Source: Oscillibacter sp. CAG:241 (GTDB lineage: Bacteria; Bacillota; Clostridia; Oscillospirales; Oscillospiraceae). Taken from it: DNA of 25,759 nt. The stretch lies in assembly GCA_000435975.1 (NCBI GenBank), contig FR884114.1, positions 116,868-142,626 on the forward strand, written 5' to 3'. The translations under genes were made by a program, and so were the position numbers. Below are positions 15,228-22,901 of this stretch, piece by piece (position 1 is the first letter of the stretch; each line of letters starts with the position of its first letter). The notes under the pieces were generated by a model. It worked only from the letters and a program-made list of their open reading frames with translations, ran no database searches and was not told the DNA's origin.

Positions 15228-16703
15228 TTACAGAGCCTTCAGCAGACCGGTGGCCTCGTTGAACTCGTTGATCAGCTCGTCCAGCTCCTTGGCCTGGGCG
15301 TGAACGGCGTCCCAGGTGTTCTTGGTGTCGTACCACTGGGCGTTCAGGTCCTCCACGTTCATGCCCTGCTGCTCCACCCAGGTGTAATACTTCAGGTTGT
15401 GGACCCGCTTGCGCTCGGTGTAGGTCAGCTCCAGCATGCTGTCGGTCTTCAGGTCCAGCATATGGCGGGCATGGTCCATGGCGGCCTCATGGGCGTTGTA
15501 TGCGCCGTGGAGCTGGTTCAGCTCGTCGATGCGGGACTGGTACATGACGGCGGAGTCGGTGAGGACGGTGCCCACCACGTCGTTCTCGGTGAGCTCATAA
15601 TACTTGGCCATCTTGATGCAGCACAGGACGTTGGCAATGCCGGAGATGCCCAGCCAGGCCATCTTCTCCACTTCCTCGTCGCTCATGCCCAGCTCGTCCT
15701 TCATATAGGTCTTGCCCTCGGGCGTGTTGAACAGGCGCAGCAGCCGCTGGGAGTCCTCGTCGTCGATGGCGATGGCCATGTCGGTGTTCTTCACATTGTG
15801 AATCCAGGGGATGTGCTTGTCGCCGATGCCCTCGATGCGGTGGCCGCCGAAGCCGTTGTCCAGGATGGTGGGGCACTGCAGCGCCTCGCCCACGGCCAGC
15901 TTCAGGTGGGGATAGCGCTCCTTCAGCAGATCGCCGGCGGACATGGTGCCGGCGGAGCCGGAGGTGAAGCAGGCGCCGGCGAAGGTCTGGCCGGGCTTCT
16001 TCACGGCCTCAAACAGCTCGGACAGGGCATAGCCGGTGACGTTGTAGTGCCACAGGGGGTTGCCCATCTCGGCGAACTGGTTGAAGATCATCATGGTGGG
16101 ATCCTTCTTCAGCTCCCAGGTCTTGTCGAAGATCTCCTTGACGTTGGACTCGCAGCCGGGGGTGGCGATGATCTGACCGGCGATGGACTTCAGCCAGTCG
16201 AACCGCTCCTTGGACATATCCTGGGGCAGGATGGCCACGGACTCGCAGGCCAGCAGCTTGGAGTTGAAGGCGCCGCCGCGGCAGTAGTTGCCGGTGGAGG
16301 GCCATACGGCGTGGTGATAGGTGGCGTCGAACTGACCGGTGACCAGGCGGGGAGCCAGGCAGCCGAAGGAGGCGCCCACCTTATGGCAGCCGGTGGGGAA
16401 CCACTTGCCGGACATGGCGATGATGCGGCAGGGCACGCCGGAGAGCTTGCTGGGGATCTCCACATAGTTGGGAACCGCCTGGAACAGGCCGCCCTGCTCC
16501 TTGGCCTCGTTGTGCCAGGAGATGCGGAACAGGTTCACGGGGTCCACGTCCCACAGGCCGGTGTGGCTGAGCTTGGCCTTGATCTTCTCGGGAATCAGGT
16601 CGGGGTTCTGCATCTGGGCGATGGTGGGGATAATGATGTTGTTCTCCTTAGCCTTCTGGATATTGTGCTCCAGGCCGGTCTTGTTGATGGTCAGATCGAT
16701 CAT
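15228..16703 (-). CDS. Fold-type II PLP-dependent enzyme linked to YgeY/YgeW (putative ammonia-lyase)
   Basis: A 491-residue enzyme. The likely PLP lysine is K108 in FPTGCHKVGASFG, the Ser-Thr-Gly-Asn cofactor loop is WPSTGNYCRGGA (136-139), and the phosphate-binding loop is TSGSAGTMSAGD. This places it in the tryptophan-synthase-beta/cysteine-synthase fold. The C-terminal ~150 residues are extra helices (ELNQLHGAYNAHEAAMDHAR; YYTWVEQQGMNVEDLN) not found in short members. It does not resemble E. coli YgeX (2,3-diaminopropionate ammonia-lyase, ~400 residues) beyond the fold, yet it sits where YgeX would. I infer beta-elimination/deamination of an amino acid released by YgeY. AGGAGG precedes the ATG at 16703. 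It is co-transcribed with the regulator 18 bases upstream. Confidence 0.85.
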   Translation of the reverse strand: MIDLTINKTGLEHNIQKAKENNIIIPTIAQMQNPDLIPEKIKAKLSHTGLWDVDPVNLFRISWHNEAKEQGGLFQAVPNYVEIPSKLSGVPCRIIAMSGKWFPTGCHKVGASFGCLAPRLVTGQFDATYHHAVWPSTGNYCRGGAFNSKLLACESVAILPQDMSKERFDWLKSIAGQIIATPGCESNVKEIFDKTWELKKDPTMMIFNQFAEMGNPLWHYNVTGYALSELFEAVKKPGQTFAGACFTSGSAGTMSAGDLLKERYPHLKLAVGEALQCPTILDNGFGGHRIEGIGDKHIPWIHNVKNTDMAIAIDDEDSQRLLRLFNTPEGKTYMKDELGMSDEEVEKMAWLGISGIANVLCCIKMAKYYELTENDVVGTVLTDSAVMYQSRIDELNQLHGAYNAHEAAMDHARHMLDLKTDSMLELTYTERKRVHNLKYYTWVEQQGMNVEDLNAQWYDTKNTWDAVHAQAKELDELINEFNEATGLLKAL

Positions 16704-16721
16704 GTTTTCTTTCCTCCTGAT

Positions 16722-17366
16722 TTATTTGTCTCCGTCTTTGTTTGCGTCGATGTAGGAATAAAGAGTGTATTTGGAAATACCGAAGTATTTAGCCACTTTG
16801 TCGCCGGACTTGGTCACCAGGAACGCGCCGGACTCGTTCAGAAAGCGGATGGCCCGGACCTTGTCGTCCTTGTTCATCAGGGCCACGGGCTTGCCCACCA
16901 GGGCCACGGACTGCTCGATGAGCTCGTCCAGGACGTGGTTGACATTGATGATGCGCTCGGGCTCCGTCTGCTCCTTGTCCTGGGTGGACAGCAGATCGCC
17001 GATGGTGCTCTGGATCATCATCAGGCCCGATACGTCGTAATTGATGGAGAAGATCGCCGTCACGGCCCCCCGCCGGTTGCGGATATACAGCGTGGAGGAC
17101 TTGAGGATCTTGCCGTCCGGCGTCCGGGTCAGATAGCACAGGTGATCCTGGGGATGCTCGGCCTGAGACGCCATCTGGTCCAGCACCACCTGCGACGCCC
17201 CGTCGCCTACCTTCCGGCCGGACACATGGCCGTTTTCAATGTGAACAATGGAGTGATCCGGGTGATTGCTGGACACATCGTGGATCACCACCTCACAGTT
17301 GCTGCCGAACTGCGCGGCAATGCCCGCCGCCAGCTGCTTGAGCATTTCCAGTCGCTTTTCCTCCAT
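16722..17366 (-). CDS. YheO/DauR-type PAS-HTH transcriptional regulator
   Basis: A 214-residue regulator. The N-terminal YheO-like PAS domain (~1-115) has FGSNCEVVIHDVSSNHPDHS, IENGHVSGRKVGDG and YIRNRRGAVTAIFSINYDVS. The C-terminal helix-turn-helix (~160-210) has VRAIRFLNESGAFLVTKSGD then KVAKYFGISKYTLYSYID. The family includes DauR of Pseudomonas, which controls D-arginine catabolism; the PAS domain is thought to sense a small ligand. The ATG at 17366 is preceded by GAGGAGGGG. It leads the operon with the PLP enzyme and faces the ygeY operon, so it is the natural regulator of both. E. coli uses a different, sigma-54-type regulator (YgeV) at its ygeWXY locus. Confidence 0.9.
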   Translation of the reverse strand: MEEKRLEMLKQLAAGIAAQFGSNCEVVIHDVSSNHPDHSIVHIENGHVSGRKVGDGASQVVLDQMASQAEHPQDHLCYLTRTPDGKILKSSTLYIRNRRGAVTAIFSINYDVSGLMMIQSTIGDLLSTQDKEQTEPERIINVNHVLDELIEQSVALVGKPVALMNKDDKVRAIRFLNESGAFLVTKSGDKVAKYFGISKYTLYSYIDANKDGDK

Positions 17367-17398
17367 GCTCCACCCCTCCTCGCTTTTTGCTCGACTCC

Positions 17399-17426
17399 AT
17401 CATACCACACTTTTTTCAGAAATCAA
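17399..17426 (-). promoter_or_regulatory. Sigma-A promoter of the regulator-PLP enzyme operon
   Basis: On the minus strand TTGATT (17426-17421), a 16-base spacer and TATGAT (17404-17399). Confidence 0.65.
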
Positions 17427-17431
17427 CGGCT

Positions 17432-17453
17432 TTCCCAAAAAATATTTTAGGAA
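17432..17453. promoter_or_regulatory. 22-bp imperfect palindrome between divergent promoters (candidate operator)
   Basis: TTCC (17432-17435) pairs with GGAA (17450-17453) around an A/T core; 9 of 11 position pairs are complementary. It lies in the 41 bases between the two -35 elements, where a single regulator dimer could control both operons. Confidence 0.55.
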
Positions 17454-17467
17454 TCCAGATTTTTTGT

Positions 17468-17495
17468 TTGACATCTGCGTTCTCTGTGATATGAT
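17468..17495 (+). promoter_or_regulatory. Sigma-A promoter of the ygeY-ygeW-arcC operon
   Basis: A consensus TTGACA (17468-17473), a 16-base spacer and an extended -10 TGATATGAT (TATGAT at 17490-17495). Confidence 0.78.
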
Positions 17496-17563
17496 AGGGG
17501 CATAGAGAAAAAATCTCCCGCCATTGAGAAAGAAAATATAGAAAAGCAAACGGAGGTAACACC

Positions 17564-18961
17564 ATGAATTTCGAAGCCATCAAGAAGGCCGCACAGGACT
17601 ATCGTCCCGCTATGGCCAAGTTCCTGCGGGACATGATCGCTATCCCCTCGGAATCCTGCCAGGAGGAGGGCGTGGTCCGCCGCATCGCCCAGGAGATGGA
17701 AAGCCTCGGCTATGACAAGGTGGAGTTCGACAAGCTGGGCAATGTCATCGGCTGGATGGGTACCGGCGACAAGATCATCGCCCTGGACTCCCACATCGAC
17801 ACCGTGGGCATCGGCAACATCGAAAACTGGGAGGCCGACCCCTATCAGGGCTATGAGACCGACGAGGTCATCTATGGCCGGGGCGGCTCCGACCAGGAGG
17901 GCGGCATGGCCGCCGCCACCTACGGCGCCAGGATCATGAAGGATCTGGACCTGATTCCCCAGGGCTACAGGATCATGGTGGTGGGCTCCGTGCAGGAGGA
18001 GGACTGCGACGGTATGTGCTGGCAGTCCATCGTGAACGAGTATTTCAACGGTCCCGAGGACGCCCGGAACCAGGTGGAGTTCGTCATCTCCACCGAGCCC
18101 ACCGACGGCGGCATCTATCGCGGTCACCGGGGCCGCATGGAGATCCGGGTGGACATGCACGGCGTGTCCTGCCACGGCTCCGCCCCCGAACGGGGCGACA
18201 ACGCCATCCACAAGATGGCCGAGGTGCTGCTGAACATCCGCGACCTCAACGAGAATCCCGCCGACGGCTCCACCGAGATCAACGGCCTGGTGAAGATGCT
18301 GGACCCCAAGTTCAACCCCGAGCACTATGAGGACGCCCGCTTCCTGGGCCGGGGCACCTGCACCACCAGCCAGATCTTCTACACCTCCCCCTCCCGCTGC
18401 GCCGTGGCAGACTCCTGTGCCATCTCCGTCGATCGCCGCATGACCGCCGGCGAGACGTATCAGTCCTGCCTGAAGGAGATCGAGGACCTGCCCGCCTGCA
18501 AGAAGTACGCCAAGGACGTGAAGGTCTCCATGTATATGTATGACCGTCCCGCCTGGACCGGCCATGTGTACGAGACCGAGTGCTTCTTCCCCACCTGGAT
18601 CAACAAGGAGTCCGCGCCCCATGTGCAGGCTCTGATCGATGCCCACCACGCCCTGTGGGGCACGGAGCGCATCGGCGCCGACGAGAAGGCCATGTCCACC
18701 CGCCGGGGCCGTCCCCTGACGGATAAGTGGACCTTCTCCACCAACGGCGTGTCCATCCAGGGCCGCTACGGCATCCCCTGCGTGGGCTTCGGCCCCGGAG
18801 CCGAGTCCCAGGCCCATGCCCCCAATGAGATCACCTGGAAGCAGGATCTGGTGACCTGCGCCGCCCTGTACGCCGCTGTGCCCGGCCTGTACAAGCCCGA
18901 GAACAAGGACGGCTCCGCCACCAGCTTCCGCCAGGAGCTCACCGGCAACGACATCAAGTAA
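17564..18961 (+). CDS. ygeY: YgeY-family M20 metallohydrolase
   Basis: A 465-residue zinc hydrolase of the M20 (ArgE/DapE/CPG2) family, closest to YgeY, annotated in databases as 'selenium metabolism-linked' from co-occurrence. Metal and catalytic residues can be read: H77 and D79 (ALDSHIDTVG), bridging D110 (GRGGSDQEGG), the Glu pair E145-E146 (VQEEDCDG), a Glu in ISTEPTDGG (~179) and H418 (ESQAHAPNEIT). The dimerisation domain starts near GRMEIRVDMHGVSCHGSAPE. M20 enzymes cleave amide, carbamoyl or acyl groups from amino acids; here the likely substrate is a mono-ureido or N-substituted diamino acid made by YgeW. GGAGGTAA precedes the ATG at 17564. First gene of the operon. No in-frame TGA/selenocysteine was seen. 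Confidence 0.93.
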   Translation: MNFEAIKKAAQDYRPAMAKFLRDMIAIPSESCQEEGVVRRIAQEMESLGYDKVEFDKLGNVIGWMGTGDKIIALDSHIDTVGIGNIENWEADPYQGYETDEVIYGRGGSDQEGGMAAATYGARIMKDLDLIPQGYRIMVVGSVQEEDCDGMCWQSIVNEYFNGPEDARNQVEFVISTEPTDGGIYRGHRGRMEIRVDMHGVSCHGSAPERGDNAIHKMAEVLLNIRDLNENPADGSTEINGLVKMLDPKFNPEHYEDARFLGRGTCTTSQIFYTSPSRCAVADSCAISVDRRMTAGETYQSCLKEIEDLPACKKYAKDVKVSMYMYDRPAWTGHVYETECFFPTWINKESAPHVQALIDAHHALWGTERIGADEKAMSTRRGRPLTDKWTFSTNGVSIQGRYGIPCVGFGPGAESQAHAPNEITWKQDLVTCAALYAAVPGLYKPENKDGSATSFRQELTGNDIK

Positions 18962-19040
18962 AAAAATCTCTGCACCTGCGGACATGAGCTCTGCGAGGCT
19001 CCCCGCAGAAATACACATATAAAAAAAGGAGAAAATCAAC

Positions 19041-20234
19041 ATGAGCAAGACCATCGAGCTGGCGCGCCATCTGGAGACGCTGCATATCAACGATATGTAC
19101 AAGACCGACTTCTACTGGACCTGGGACAAGACCGACGACGAAATTGACGCCGTGTTCACCGTGGCCGATGCCCTGCGGGACCTGCGCGAGCGCAACAAGA
19201 GCACCCGGATCTTCGATTCCGGCCTGGGCATCTCCATCTTCCGCGACAACTCCACCCGTACCCGCTTCTCCTTCGCCTCCGCCTGCAACCTGCTGGGCCT
19301 GGAGGTCCAGGACCTGGACGAGAAGAAGTCCCAGATCGCCCACGGCGAGACCGTTCGTGAGACCGCCAACATGGTGTCCTTCATGGCCGATGTCATCGGC
19401 ATCCGGGACGATATGTTCATCGGCGAGGGCCACAAGTACCAGACCACCTTCATGGACGCCGTGAAGGAGGGCTACCGCGACGGCATTCTGGAGCAGCAGC
19501 CCACCCTGGTGAACCTGCAGTGCGACGTGGACCACCCCACCCAGTGCATGGCCGACATGCTGCATGTCATCCACTACTTCGGCGGCGTGGAGAACCTGAA
19601 GGGCAAGAAGGTTGCCATGACCTGGGCCTATTCTCCCTCCTACGGCAAGCCTCTGTCCGTTCCCCAGGGCGTTATCGGCCTGTTCACCCGCTTCGGCATG
19701 GACGTGACCCTGGCCCATCCCGAGGGCTACGACGTGATGCCCGAGGTGGAGGAGGTGGCCCGCAGGAACTGCGAGAAGTACGGCTCCAAGTTCCACAAGA
19801 CCAACTCCATGGCCGAGGCCTTTACCGACGCCGATATCGTGTATCCCAAGAGCTGGGCTCCCTTCGCCGCCATGGAGGAGCGCACCCGCCTGTACGCCCA
19901 GGGCGACAAGGACGGCATCGACGCTCTGGAGAAGAAGCTGCTGGCCCAGAACGCCCAGCACAAGGATTGGGCCTGCACCGAGGAAATGATGCGGCTCACC
20001 AAGGACGGCAAGGCCCTGTATCTGCACTGCCTGCCCGCCGACATCAGCGGCCTGAGCTGCGCCGAGGGCGAGGTGGACAACTCCGTGTTCGACCGCTATA
20101 TCGTGCCCCTGTACAAGCAGGCCTCCTACAAGCCCTATATCATCGCCGCCATGATCTTCCTGGCCCAGGTGAAGGATCCCGTCCGGGCACTGATGGCCAT
20201 GGACGAGGGCAAGGAGCAGCGTAAATCCTTCTGA
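19041..20234 (+). CDS. ygeW: YgeW-type knotted carbamoyltransferase
   Basis: A 397-residue member of the aspartate/ornithine transcarbamylase superfamily, the same length as E. coli YgeW (396). The carbamoyl-phosphate loop is FRDNSTRTRFSF (STRTR at 71-75), then DVDHPTQCMADMLH, and HCLPADISG (about 329-337) is the conserved HCLP. The proline-rich loop YSPSYGKPLSVPQG matches the knot-forming segment of knotted transcarbamylases. In such catabolic operons the reaction probably runs in the phosphorolytic direction, releasing carbamoyl phosphate from a ureido compound for the carbamate kinase next door (inference). AAAGGAG precedes the ATG at 19041, 79 bases after ygeY. The exact substrate is not established from sequence. 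Confidence 0.95.
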   Translation: MSKTIELARHLETLHINDMYKTDFYWTWDKTDDEIDAVFTVADALRDLRERNKSTRIFDSGLGISIFRDNSTRTRFSFASACNLLGLEVQDLDEKKSQIAHGETVRETANMVSFMADVIGIRDDMFIGEGHKYQTTFMDAVKEGYRDGILEQQPTLVNLQCDVDHPTQCMADMLHVIHYFGGVENLKGKKVAMTWAYSPSYGKPLSVPQGVIGLFTRFGMDVTLAHPEGYDVMPEVEEVARRNCEKYGSKFHKTNSMAEAFTDADIVYPKSWAPFAAMEERTRLYAQGDKDGIDALEKKLLAQNAQHKDWACTEEMMRLTKDGKALYLHCLPADISGLSCAEGEVDNSVFDRYIVPLYKQASYKPYIIAAMIFLAQVKDPVRALMAMDEGKEQRKSF

Positions 20235-20249
20235 ATCCGGTAAAACTAC

Positions 20250-20277
20250 ATAGCGGGGGCGTTGACGCCCCCGCTAT
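20250..20277 (+). other. Intra-operon hairpin between ygeW and the carbamate kinase gene
   Basis: 20250-20261 and 20266-20277 form a perfect 12-bp GC-rich stem with a TTGA loop. There is no U tract, so it more likely protects the upstream mRNA or tunes read-through than ends the operon. Confidence 0.7.
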
Positions 20278-20312
20278 CCCCGCTTAATCTGATAAGGAGA
20301 GGTAAAAGCACT

Positions 20313-21248
20313 ATGTCCAAACGCATCGTCATCGCCCTGGGCGGCAACGCCCTGGGCAAAACCGCCCAGGAGCAGCTCCGGCTGGTCACCGAGACCGCCC
20401 GTCCCATTGTGGACCTGATCGAGGCCGGCAACGAGGTAGTGGTGGCCCACGGCAACGGCCCCCAGGTGGGCATGATCAACCTGGGCCTGTCCACCGCCGC
20501 CGAGTCCGGCGCCATCCAGGGCGACATGCCCTTCCCCGAGTGCGGTGCCATGAGCCAGGGCTATATCGGCTATCACCTGCAAAACGCCATCGGCAACGAG
20601 CTGGCTGCCCGGGGCATCAGCAAGGGCGTGGCCACCGTGGTGACCCAGACCCTGGTGTCCGAGGATGACCCCGCCTTCCAGCATCCCACCAAGCCCGTGG
20701 GCGCCTTCTACGACAAGGAGACCGCCCAGCGCATTGCCGCCCAGCGGGGCTATACCATGGTGGAGGACGCCGGCCGCGGCTATCGCCAAGTGGTCCCCTC
20801 CCCCAAGCCCGTGGATATCGTGGAGAAGTCCGCCATCCAGGCTCTGTTTGACTCCGGCAACATTGTTATCGCCGCCGGCGGCGGCGGCATCCCCGTGGTG
20901 CGCCGTGACGGCCGTCTGTACGGCACTCCCGCCGTTATCGACAAGGACTTCGGCTCCGCCAAGCTGGCCGAGCTGCTGGACGCCGATATGCTCATCATCC
21001 TCACCGCCGTGGAGAAGGTGGCCATCAACTTCGGCAAGCCCGACCAGAAGGGTCTGGACGACCTGACCCCCGCCATGGCCCGGGAGTATATCGCCCAGGG
21101 GCAGTTTGCCCCCGGCTCCATGCTGCCCAAGGTGGAGGCTGCCCTGTCCTTCGCCGAATCCAAGCCCGGGCGCACCGCCCTGATCACCCTGCTGGAGAAG
21201 GCCAGGGACGGCATCGAGGGCAAAACCGGCACCCGCGTCCATCAGTAA
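20313..21248 (+). CDS. arcC: Carbamate kinase (YqeA/ArcC-like)
   Basis: A 311-residue amino-acid-kinase-fold enzyme making ATP from ADP and carbamoyl phosphate; carbamate then falls to CO2 and ammonia. Visible: nucleotide/phosphate loop VIALGGNALGK at the N-terminus, VVAHGNGPQVGMINLGL, GYIGYHLQNAIGNEL, KPVGAFYDKETAQ, ANAGGGGIPV-type loop IVIAAGGGGIPVV, AVIDKDFGSAKLAELLDAD and LTAVEKVAINFGKPDQ. I moved the start to the ATG at 20313, which has AAGGAGAGG upstream and gives the family N-terminus; the earlier in-frame ATG at 20262 is inside a hairpin. Third gene of the ygeY operon; it provides the energy yield of the pathway. No arginine deiminase gene is nearby. Confidence 0.95.
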   Translation: MSKRIVIALGGNALGKTAQEQLRLVTETARPIVDLIEAGNEVVVAHGNGPQVGMINLGLSTAAESGAIQGDMPFPECGAMSQGYIGYHLQNAIGNELAARGISKGVATVVTQTLVSEDDPAFQHPTKPVGAFYDKETAQRIAAQRGYTMVEDAGRGYRQVVPSPKPVDIVEKSAIQALFDSGNIVIAAGGGGIPVVRRDGRLYGTPAVIDKDFGSAKLAELLDADMLIILTAVEKVAINFGKPDQKGLDDLTPAMAREYIAQGQFAPGSMLPKVEAALSFAESKPGRTALITLLEKARDGIEGKTGTRVHQ

Positions 21249-21258
21249 AATCATCCCT

Positions 21259-21293
21259 CTTTGCCCGCAGAGCACCCCGCCCTGCGGGCAAAG
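21259..21293 (+). terminator. Hairpin after the carbamate kinase gene (probable terminator)
   Basis: CTTTGCCCGCAG (21259-21270) pairs perfectly with 21282-21293. The stem is stable but the U tract is weak, so termination may be partial, with some read-through into the BMP gene. Confidence 0.65.
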
Positions 21294-21443
21294 GGCCATT
21301 CCGTCATAAGCCCACCGGAAGGCAGCCTGCGGGAATCCATATTGCCGGTAACGTTTTTTCTGCGATTCGACGGGATATTTCCCCGAATCATTCGGCTATA
21401 TTGGTGCATCTGCGGAATTTTTTGGCATTTTTTGCATTTTTAG

Positions 21444-21472
21444 TTGAAATCCTTCCGGGAATCCTGTATAAT
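21444..21472 (+). promoter_or_regulatory. Strong sigma-A promoter of the BMP lipoprotein gene
   Basis: TTGAAA (21444-21449), a 17-base spacer and TATAAT (21467-21472), preceded by A/T tracts. Confidence 0.8.
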
Positions 21473-21577
21473 ACTACATATCCTGTGAATGCCGGGGTGA
21501 CCCGTTGTTCAGGCGCACGGCATATTGCACACTGCTTTCAGCCGGACGCCACACATTAAAAGGAGGAAAACAAAAAC

Positions 21578-22834
21578 ATGAAAAAAGTTCTTGCGCTGAT
21601 CCTGGCTCTGGTCATGGCTCTGTCTCTGGTCGCCTGCTCCAAGGGCGGCAACGACAAGCCCGACGACAACGAGACCAAGAAGGTCAAGGTGGGCTTCATC
21701 ACCCTGCACGATGAAAACTCCACCTACGACCTCAACTTCATCAATGCCGCCAAGGAAGCCTGCCAGACCCTGGGCCTGGTGGAGAATGAAGATTACTTCA
21801 TCAAGAAGAACGTCCCCGAAGGCCAGGAGTGCTACAACGCTGCCGCCGAGCTGGCTGAGCAGGGCTGCAACATCATCTTTGCCGATAGCTTTGGCCACGA
21901 GTCCTACATGATCGAGGCCGCCAAGGAGTTCAAGAACGTCCAGTTCTGCCACTCCACCGGCGTCCGCGCCCATACCGAGGGCCTGGCCAACTACCACAAT
22001 GCTTTCGCCTCCATCTATGAGGGCCGTTACCTGGCCGGTATCGCTGCCGGTCTGAAGCTCAACGAGATGATCGACTCCGGCAAGATCACCGCGGACAAGG
22101 CCAAGATCGGCTACGTCGGTGCCTTCACCTATGCCGAGGTTATCTCCGGCTACACCTCCTTCTTCCTGGGCGCTCGCTCCGTCTGCCCCACCGCCACCAT
22201 GGAAGTGACCTTCACCGGCAGCTGGTACGATGAGACCGCCGAGAAGGAAGGCGCCGAGAAGCTGATCCAGAACGGCTGCGTTCTGATCAGCCAGCACGCT
22301 GACTCCATGGGCGCTCCCACTGCCTGCGAGAAGGCCGGCGTGCCCAACGTGTCCTACAACGGCTCCACCGTTTCCGTTGGCCCCAACACCTACATCATCT
22401 CCTCCCGCATTGACTGGGCTCCCTACTATGTCTACGCCATCCAGGCTGCTATGGACGGCAAGACCATTGACGCTGACTGGACCGGCACCCTGGCCACCAA
22501 GTCCGTGGTTCTGTCCGACCTGAACACCAACGTGGCCGCCGACGGCACCCAGGCCGCTATTGACGAGGCCATGAAGAAGCTGGAGAGCGGCGAGCTGCAC
22601 GTGTTTGACGTGTCCACCTTCACCGTCAGCGGCGAGAATGTCACCGCCGACATGAAGACTGACACCGAGGGTCACCTGACCTCCTACATGGCCGACGTGG
22701 ATAACGACGCCAACATGGAGCATGACACCGAGGTCGTCCACGATGGTTACTTCGCCGAGTCTGAGAAGCGTTCCGCTCCCTACTTCGACATTGCCATCGA
22801 CGGCATCGTCCGCCTGGACGTGAACTTCGGCTAA
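21578..22834 (+). CDS. BMP-family ABC transporter substrate-binding lipoprotein
   Basis: A 418-residue lipoprotein with signal MKKVLALILALVMALSLVAC (lipidated C20) and a Bmp/Med/PnrA-type periplasmic-binding fold: KVGFITLHDENSTYDLNF, CNIIFADSFGHESYM, YHNAFASIYEGRYLAGIAAG, KIGYVGAFTYAEVISGYTSF and NGCVLISQHADSMGAP. Proteins of this family bind nucleosides (PnrA, BmpA) or other small molecules such as autoinducer analogues (Med-like). Its place after the YgeY-YgeW-carbamate kinase operon suggests it captures that pathway's substrate, perhaps a purine derivative or ureide. It has its own promoter and AAAAGGAGG site, and a bias to GC-ending and GCT/GTT codons, fitting high expression. The usual permease and ATPase genes do not follow; a double terminator and a minus-strand gene do. 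Confidence 0.92.
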   Translation: MKKVLALILALVMALSLVACSKGGNDKPDDNETKKVKVGFITLHDENSTYDLNFINAAKEACQTLGLVENEDYFIKKNVPEGQECYNAAAELAEQGCNIIFADSFGHESYMIEAAKEFKNVQFCHSTGVRAHTEGLANYHNAFASIYEGRYLAGIAAGLKLNEMIDSGKITADKAKIGYVGAFTYAEVISGYTSFFLGARSVCPTATMEVTFTGSWYDETAEKEGAEKLIQNGCVLISQHADSMGAPTACEKAGVPNVSYNGSTVSVGPNTYIISSRIDWAPYYVYAIQAAMDGKTIDADWTGTLATKSVVLSDLNTNVAADGTQAAIDEAMKKLESGELHVFDVSTFTVSGENVTADMKTDTEGHLTSYMADVDNDANMEHDTEVVHDGYFAESEKRSAPYFDIAIDGIVRLDVNFG

Positions 22835-22862
22835 GTCACGGCTGAACCCGAAAAGTGCAAAC

Positions 22863-22896
22863 AAAAGAGGCTGCCTCACCCGAGGCAGCCTCTTTT
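22863..22896 (+). terminator. Rho-independent terminator of the BMP gene
   Basis: A perfect 15-bp stem (22863-22877 with 22882-22896) and an ACCC loop, ending in TTTT. Confidence 0.92.
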
Positions 22897-22901
22897 CAGT
22901 C

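Larger units (their letters stand above)
21249..21577 (+). promoter_or_regulatory. 329-bp intergenic region: hairpin, promoter and leader of the BMP lipoprotein gene
   Basis: No convincing gene is seen here. It holds the hairpin at 21259-21293, an AT-rich stretch with repeated GCATTTTTT-like runs (about 21418-21441) that may act as an UP element, the promoter at 21444-21472, and a ~100-base leader ending in AAAAGGAGG before the ATG at 21578. I could not match the leader to a known riboswitch. Confidence 0.7.

Noticed and set aside
14988..17450. 820-codon open frame on the plus strand
   Set aside because: Lies antisense to the PLP enzyme and its regulator and crosses the 20-bp hairpin; the translation is a Gly/Val/His/Leu-rich shadow with no domain.
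17564..18961. Selenocysteine in YgeY because of the family's 'selenium-linked' name
   Set aside because: The frame has no internal TGA and all metal ligands are ordinary residues; the name reflects co-occurrence with selenium genes, none of which is in this window.
21261..21443. 60-codon frame after the carbamate kinase gene
   Set aside because: It begins inside the terminator-like hairpin, has no ribosome site, and its translation is an AT-driven hydrophobic run over the promoter's upstream region.
21473..21577. Riboswitch (purine-type) in the BMP gene leader
   Set aside because: The ~100-base leader lacks the conserved purine-riboswitch loops and has no terminator/antiterminator pair or sequestered ribosome site that I can see.
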